A stretch of 64,000 nt of DNA from Pomacea canaliculata (taxonomy: Eukaryota; Mollusca; Gastropoda; Architaenioglossa; Ampullariidae), in the NCBI RefSeq assembly GCF_003073045.1, contig NC_037599.1, positions 18,604,555 to 18,668,554 on the forward strand, written 5' to 3'. This document shows positions 57,540-64,000 of the stretch, piece after piece. The translations under genes and the position numbers were made by a program. The notes under the pieces were generated by a model, which ran no database searches, was not told the origin of the DNA, and saw only the letters and a list, made by a program, of their open reading frames with translations. Each line of letters begins with the position of its first letter. Positions within the stretch are counted from its first letter, which is position 1.

Positions 57540-60500
57540 GCAAACACAGAGACAAGCTGACAAAAGGGATGAAAGAGTTAAGCATACGGAGAGAAAAAAA
57601 AAAATCTGCGGCTAGTGGAAGTATTTGTCCCAAGTCTTTCCATGCCTAGGTCGAGTTCGTTAGCTTACCACGCGCTGTATCCAAGACTACACGTTTGTTT
57701 ACCGAGACCAAGGGATATATTGTAGCCAAGACTACACACTTGCTTACCGAGACCAAAGATTGTGTTGTAGCCAAGACTACACGAGACGCCAACTTGCGCA
57801 GTAGACTATTCTGTACTTAGATCACCGTCTCGACATTCATCACCGTGATGTCTCAGTTTTAAACAGCAGCAATTCAGTATTCTCAAATGGATAGGCACAT
57901 TCAATCAGTATGTTCGTCACTGAGTTCGGAACGCTGCACTGCCAAGATGGCGTCTGACAAAGTCATGACTCTTTCATGAAACACTCAGACTCAGTTCTCT
58001 GGCCATGCCTTACCTCACAAGATGGCTGTCGATGTACTGCTGGCTCTCGCGCAGCTGCTCTTTCAGCACGTGATTCTCGCTCAGAAGGCGCGCGCGCTCC
58101 TGCTCCAGCTGCTGCTGGGTGTTGAGAGTGAACTCTCTCAGCTGCTTCCGCATCGCGCTCCATAGGTCCGACTTGACTGATCCTCTGCGACGAAAGCATT
58201 GACATAATACCATTATAGACATAATATTATCTGTAGCTGTACACAAGCAAGGAGATGTAAATCTGTATTATTCGAGGAGCTCAAAGGAGTCACTGTGATG
58301 ACAATAAATTCCGCGCTAGATATACATGCGCGCATGTGTGTGTGTGTGATTGCTAGATATTTGCATTAACATAAAAAGTTGTGTTAACTTAAAACATTCT
58401 CTTTCGCTAACACACACACAGACGCAAATACGATATACAGAACTCACGTTATTTCTGCCATTGTCTCTTTGTCTTCTCCAAATATGCCATACTGTAGAAA
58501 AAATACAGAACACATCAATATACACTAGAAGTAAGGAAACCATCCGAGGTAAAGACTTACACGATTGTAAGATTCTTTTCAAATGAATACATTTACTTTA
58601 TTGCAAACTATCAGTTCTCGAAGTCTAAGAAAATTATAAAGTGTCTTCAGTTCGAGAAAAACAGGCATTGGAAAATCGAAATTCTCAACTGAATTTGGAA
58701 AAAGATCACAGTTGATTTTCCAAGATGTCACAACATGTGCTCGATCAGCACTGTAGGCTTTCCAACTTGTCTGCGGTCTTTGGTGACGGCAGAAGTCAGT
58801 GACTCAGGCCATTCGACATGAACATTTTAGTACGAGACTAAACCGATCTATTCAAAATAGCCTCCTGGCTATCCAGGGTGTGTCGCACCCAAAGCAGCCA
58901 CATTTGCAGGTGAGAAAGGTGACCTACTCGCAACTTCAAGGCGTCCAGGTCGTTGCGTACTTTGGCCAGTTCTCCTTTCACTCTGTCCACTTCACGCAGG
59001 TGCGATGTCTGAATCTCCGTGTCACTTAACTTCAGCTCATTCTCATCTGGACCCAGGTCAGCGGCATCGAAGTTTCGCGCCTCACACGTCTGACGTAGGT
59101 TTCTAGATGAAAAACAAAAGTAAGACTTCGTTAGGAACTCTTTTTTTTTTCTCCCACACTTATTACATGAGATGAATTTCTACACACCTTTCCTCAGCAC
59201 ACATTTTGCTGTCATTTTGCGGAGGTTCATCCTTAGAATTCTTTACCTGTTCTTTCTAATGACTTCCCCTATGACGAAAGCAATGGCAGATATAAACTGT
59301 AGATGTTTGAGGGTGAAAAGGCGAAACCCAACTCTCTCCTTCCGTTCGCTTTTTGCCTTCTCTAATAAATTCAGTGAGATGCGGAGGGGAGAAGGGAAAA
59401 AAATTTCCGATTCTTGGCGCGGGTCAGATTCAAACTAGAGATCTTCCGCTGGTAAAACACCAGACTATGGCGCCCCAACCCCTGACCCTCACAAAGAATG
59501 CAGACCCGACTCAACTAACCTGTAGGCGATGAGCAGCTCCTCGTACTTGTGGACTGTGTTCTGCAGACGATTCCGAAAGGTTTGTGCCGCCTCACTGAGC
59601 TGCTGTTCCCGCTCCCGGTGTGAGCGACGAATGTCCTTCAACATGGCATCACAGTACTCCCGCAGGCGGACTTCAGACTTCTGGGCAGGCCCGGAAGTTC
59701 CCTTGTCCACAAAGTCCTGGCGAAAGACAAGCAAAATCAGTTCTTAAGTCTCTTTTGACCTGTACTGGTTGAACTCGCTCAAAAAAAAAAAAAAAAAAAA
59801 AAAAAAGCCTCTGTGGCGACATATCCGCTGTGCATATCAATTTCTTCCGACAACCAGTCTGACTGTTCACCTGTGGTCAGCCAAATCCGGTCAAGGGAAT
59901 GAATACACGAGTAAATGAATGGTTGTCGGGGAAGGACTGCATTTCTTGTCAGGAATGGACAAATATAACTGACAAAGCTGTTCACAGCACAACAATAAAA
60001 CCAGTCCACAAATTTTACGTCGTTTTCATTCTTTCCCCTACCATGCCTCTCAACAAAAATTATCAGAAAGTACAACCGTTATCTTTGATATAACAACAGT
60101 TATCTGCTCAACTTCACATTGCTCCTAAGATGGCGTCTCACGCTACGACATATTCCTTAGTCTTATTAATTAAACACTGAGTAATTAAACGAACTGAAAC
60201 CCCTCTAGAACCAAAGAAAGCAGGAGCAAAACGACCTACTGAAATGTCCTCCACGTATTTGACAAGGCGAGCCCGGAAGTCTTCCCCAAGATCCTTCACC
60301 TTGTGTTGCATGCGATTCAGCTGGGACTCGATGGCCTGCTTCTCTCCACGAAGTGTGATGAGTTTCTGTTGGTGCACATGTAGTCATGACACACATGAGT
60401 ATGCACACGCCTAAACATCAAAAGTAATTCAAACTGGCGCTTCACGGTAGTACATAAAGTATTTTGTTCACAGTCAGCGTTTACCTGATTCTTCCATTTT

Positions 60501-60991
60501 TTTAGCCATGGCATAAATTGGCATAACGGTGGCTTGTCCCCGAGTCCTGACATACATCTGCGATTTCTGGACCGGGTTGCAATTGAGATCTTCAGTCGGA
60601 CATGATGTTAAACTCAAGTTTTTAGGCTAAATTTCCATAATTCGCTGTTTGGCTTGTGTGCATGTAAGGTCTTGAAAATGACTCACCGGTCTCAAGCTTA
60701 TGTGTGTTCACCCGTGAGGCCACGAGTGTGACCTTTTCATGTACAGAATAATGTGCACAGAAAACAGTCTACATACTGCGTTCAGTTCCGAGATCTTCTG
60801 CTGGCGTTCCCTGGCCAGGTTCCGTGTGTCAGCCAGTTCCTTCATGAGCCCAGTCCTGTAGCAAAAACAGTTATCAAGCACATCATACGAGTGAGCTCTG
60901 TGTATTACTGTCCACAACTTCGGAGCACGAGAGAGAGAGCGAGAGAGAAAGAGAGAATGAGAGAGAAGGAGAGAGAAGGAGAGAGAGAGAA

Positions 60992-61026
<35 letters not shown>

Positions 61027-63560
61027 CCTTTTGATATCTAAACAGAATAACGCCCAAAATCGAAATAGGCTCCGACTCATGGAAAAGACATACAATTTGA
61101 GGACTTATTGCGTATAGTTAAAGCACTTATAGGCGTGTTTTCATGGCTCCTGTGTACTTACATGCGTGTTTCCATACGTTTGCTGTCATCTCCAAGTTCT
61201 TTCCTCAGTCTCTCGATCTCTGAGTCGTATTTCCTCTTGCTGGCAAAGAGCTGTGTACAGAAAGATGTTTAGATGTGCGAAAATGAACTTGCACATCCCT
61301 GGCCACGCCCCCACACTTCTCAGCGCTCAAACACACACACTTACACATTATCTCACACAAACACACAGATACACACTCTCATAACACACACACTCTCTCT
61401 CTCTCACACACACATACGCAGAAAGAAACCATAAACAGAGAGGTAAATGGGATACTGAGGTATGAAATCCTTTTACTATAATCGTGTCTTTAAAGCGACA
61501 ACACCAAGTGAGAGAGAAAGAGGGAAGAGATAAAAGAGGAAAGAGAAGAGTGAACTGAATGCCATTTATTGACATCACTAAACAAGACACCTGACGTTTC
61601 TATTACCGTTTGTTCTACAACTTCTCTGTCGCGCTGTGTGCCCAGAATTTCATCTGCCTGAGTAAGAGAAAAGAAAAAAAGTTACTGAAATCTCTGACAA
61701 CAGTAGTATACACAAGTTGTGTGCACTGTTGACTACCTTAAAGTGTTTCATATTCTGACATGTCAACAGATTCAAGCTGTCGAGATAGGAACTCAAACTG
61801 AAATTACACAGAAAAACATGAAAATGTGTTTTCGTTTCTAATAAGTACAGCAGCATTAGATGATGCTTTGTGGATTCTTGATTTTTTTTTAATGCATAGA
61901 TTTTGGAATAATACTTACGTAAGCGTCCTTGGAAAAATTGAGAAAAGAAAAGGAATATTGGTTAGAGGCTGGCTTTAAGCCCACAAGCTACTGTCACAAC
62001 AAACTTCAGCAAAACCAGCCACAACCTCAAGATAAAAGTTGACAGTAAACAAATGGTAGCTTTTAGCAGATATTATTATTAAAACCATAAAGATGTAAAA
62101 TGAAAAGATGGTGCAAGCCCTTTGCAATTCTTTATCTTAGATAACATGTTTAAGGGATCCCACAATGTCAACTGAAGCACACAAATTTAAATCATGTGTG
62201 ACAAACATAAAAAAAGAGCTGTTGATAATTTGTTTAGTTACAAAGGCACGATGCACCTAGAAACCCTGACATTTATTTTAGAAAGGCTATTTTTTATATG
62301 AAATAATGTGTCAACATTGCCCTTTTATGCCCCCATTTCATGGTTATGATACATTTGACAAGTTAAGTGTCTCACTTTCACTCTGCCAGTCGCATTCTTA
62401 GCAACAATGGCCCGGACCCGGTCAACCTCGGCACTGGGATCGCCCACTTCTGCTGGGTCAGTGTTGGTTAAAATGGCAACTTGCCTCATGAGTGCTGCTT
62501 TGTTGTTGACAAGGTTGAGCAACTCTATGGCCAGTTCCTCATTTCTTCCAGACTTAGCATTAAATAAAAGATAAAACACACACACAAACATAAACATAAA
62601 CAAGCCGATAAACATACACACACACATTCACGCACATATAATTAGATAAGACATAGCTCAAATGAACATGTGTCCTAGTCATGACTGACACCATACCTAA
62701 ACAGGCAAACTAAAGATGAAGACATCCTCGTGACTCTCTATGTTTAAATGACAATTAACCACCGACACACTGTAGCAAAAGTCTCATGATTACCTGGGCA
62801 AAGATTGTGATAATATATTTTTTTTTATTTTAAGTCCCAACAATCATTAAAAAGCTCAAAGCTCTTTCTGAAAAAAATCCTCAAGCTAAGATGTGAAATC
62901 AAATTGTCCCTGCAAAGTGAGTAAATTCATAAAGAGCTGCCTCTTGCTAAGTGTTAATCCTCTATTAAGGGCCTTACCTCCCTCTGGTGCTCTTTGGTCA
63001 AGGCCAAGTAGTTGGTCTTCAAGACAACATACTCATCAGCTAGGTCCTTCCTGTCTTTCTCAAGCTCAGCTAGCCTCTCTTTGGAGTAAGTTGCTGCTTT
63101 TTTGTAACGCTCTTTCTCTGATTCGAGCTCTGTCACTTGGTTCTCCAGCAGGATAATCTAGCAAGAAAGAAAGAAAGAAGAGATGTGGAAAGTTTTATTC
63201 TTGTTTTGTTTCATTTTCAAATCAGTTAGCAACATTATTATAATTTCCAGGGACAGATGGATATGTGGAAAAAATGCACTCTATGGATTGCATCCACATT
63301 TTCTCTCATGAATGAATAGCACTAATACAGTTTTAGATTGGATGTCTGCTTGCATACACACACACATGCACACACACATTCAAGCTGATATTTTGATGCA
63401 CATATAAATGAACCTGCAAATAAGTTACAGATGGAAGGCATGTACACACTTATTTGTAAGGTCATCTACCCACCTTGTTCGTCAGCTCAAACTTGGAGGC
63501 CTCGGCTTCTTCTCGGATTTTGTTGTTTTCAATCTGGAGATCCACCAGTGACTGGGAAAC
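55515..63560 (-). CDS. CCDC78: Coiled-coil domain-containing protein 78 (5' end off window)
   Basis: Coiled-coil protein; the vertebrate member is linked to deuterosome-based centriole amplification and, when mutated, to myopathy. Exons on the minus strand: 63560-63474, 63157-62978, 62552-62376, 61927-61919, about 61803-61736 (frame problem), 61657-61607, 61250-61162, 60855-60777, 60365-60240, 59716-59520, 59102-58928, 58491-58448, 58184-58014, 56889-about 56792, 55743-55515. Three stretches match human CCDC78 as remembered: VSQSLVDLQIENNKIREE with LENQVTELE; LREYCDAMLKDIRRSHRERE followed by QQLSEAAQ...EELLIAYR; and WSAMRKQLREFTLNTQ. Nearly all of it is heptad-rich. The N-terminus lies right of the window. 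The last exon (EELQNILRPADRKVVTVLQM, ending KLEDDSK) goes beyond what I know from human; its junction to 56792 is out of phase as read, so a small exon may be missing. Confidence 0.9.
56238..56530. repeat. Degenerate minisatellite around AAGTATTACAACRTAAGATAAG
   Basis: About ten imperfect copies of the AGTATTACAACGTAAG phrase, spaced 18-40 bp, in the last CCDC78 intron. Confidence 0.7.
57492..57539. repeat. (GACA)n microsatellite
   Basis: Twelve perfect units within a CCDC78 intron. Confidence 0.95.
57681..57783. repeat. 45-bp tandem repeat, 2.2 copies
   Basis: CCAAGACTACAC recurs at 57681, 57726 and 57771 with conserved TTACCGAGACCAA between, giving a 45-bp period, in a CCDC78 intron. Confidence 0.88.
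59421..59482 (-). mobile_element. tRNA-derived SINE head
   Basis: The minus strand reads an A-box-like GGTTGGGGCGCCATAGTCTGG (59480-59459) then a B-box-like AGTTTGAATCTGA (59436-59424), spaced as in a tRNA. It lies in the CCDC78 intron next to exon 59716-59520. No paired acceptor stem is seen, so it is SINE or tRNA-pseudogene derived. Confidence 0.5.
59781..59806. repeat. Poly(A) tract
   Basis: 26 A in a CCDC78 intron, right after CCDC78 exon sequence ends on this side; simple repeat. Confidence 0.85.
60931..61022. repeat. (GA)n-rich tract
   Basis: Imperfect GAGAGA/GAAGGA array between two CCDC78 exons; makes Glu/Arg and Ser/Leu shadow ORFs. Confidence 0.92.
61919..61927 (-). other. 9-nt microexon of CCDC78
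   Basis: TTTTTCCAAG/GACGCTTAC/GTAAGT: a good acceptor, nine bases coding Asp-Ala-Tyr, and a perfect donor. It is phase 0 on both sides, so including or skipping it keeps frame. Its use is inferred from splice signals only. Confidence 0.55.
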
Positions 63561-64000
63561 CTGGTCAAAATAATTAAAAGTAGTGTGTACTTCTATTATA
63601 AGTATAAGAAATAAGTAAGAGTTTGTGCCTGTGTGTGCATGCAGGTGAGTATGTGCATGTGTGATGAGTGGGGGTGTGTGTGTTCATGCACTTGTCTAAG
63701 GGTTCAAAATAGGAACTGGTTAGTGCATTCAACCAATGCTTATCTGGCCCTGTGACTAGAAATCTTAACCACAGACCAAGCACATGAGAGACTGATTTAT
63801 CAAGAAAGGTACAATGTGTTGCAAAAGGAGGGTTGGGCTCTGCCCTCCACATACTCTTAACTGACCCTACAATCACTCCTGCTCTTATCTGTTCACCTTT
63901 ATCAAAAGTTTGAGTTACTTAAATAGTTTTAGTTAACCAGTTAAGCTGTTAGCAGTGGAAATCCAGTTGTTGGTTTCTTTCAGGGAGTCCTACTCTGATC

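Noticed and set aside
57942-60135. Repeated AAGATGGCGTCT (YY1-like) at about 57943 and 60128
   Set aside because: Two short matches inside CCDC78 introns without shared flanks; likely chance.
1-64000. Bacterial-style features (operons, CRISPR, ribosome binding sites, riboswitches)
   Set aside because: The window is plainly animal nuclear DNA with spliced genes; no direct-repeat/spacer array or such sites were seen.

Overview
The window looks like nuclear DNA from a lophotrochozoan animal, most likely a gastropod mollusc. It is AT-rich, genes are split into many short exons with GT-AG introns, simple repeats are abundant, and coding exons are GC-richer than their surroundings. Five host genes can be supported by exon-by-exon reading against remembered family sequences. 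No search was run, so identities are recognition, not alignment scores. No operon, CRISPR array, rRNA or true tRNA gene is visible.

Left block (1-14.5 kb), compact and gene-rich. The 3' two thirds of HADHA (mitochondrial trifunctional protein alpha subunit) runs on + from the left edge to 7442. Tail-to-tail with it on - is TM2D1 (TM2-domain, amyloid-beta-binding-protein family; 11183-9088, six exons). This small gene appears to carry both a U12-type AT-AC intron and a GC-AG intron. Head-to-head with TM2D1, 384 bp away, is NME6 on + (nucleoside diphosphate kinase 6; 11568-14079, six exons).

Middle block (14.5-39.2 kb), about 25 kb with no firmly identifiable gene. It holds microsatellites, a 164-bp MITE with perfect 5-bp target duplications, two LINE 3'-end fragments, a tRNA-derived SINE, and a few weak exon candidates. 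The best of these is a minus-strand 112-codon GC-rich ORF beginning MGCSSSK, with a good Kozak context, which would make an acylated membrane-anchored protein.

Right block (39.2-64 kb). A class A orphan GPCR on + has four coding exons between 39394 and 53399. Its 10.65-kb third intron is a trap for mobile DNA: an antisense relic of an uncharacterised invertebrate repeat-associated protein family, a tRNA-type SINE, an antisense KDZ-type DNA transposon relic with CxC2-like cysteine cluster and internal duplications, and a 520-bp MITE related to the 164-bp one. Converging on the GPCR from the right edge is CCDC78 on - (coiled-coil centriole/cilium-linked family; past 64000 down to 55515), with at least 15 coding exons, one of them only 9 nt, and one exon with an apparent 1-nt frame disturbance.

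The genes do not form one pathway. HADHA and NME6 are both linked to mitochondria, TM2D1 is a membrane protein, CCDC78 is ciliary/centriolar, and the GPCR is an orphan. I found no convincing new multi-gene system. The points most worth checking are the TM2D1 U12 intron, the MGCSSSK gene candidate, the CCDC78 microexon and frame problem, the MITE family, and the two TE-derived relics inside the GPCR intron.
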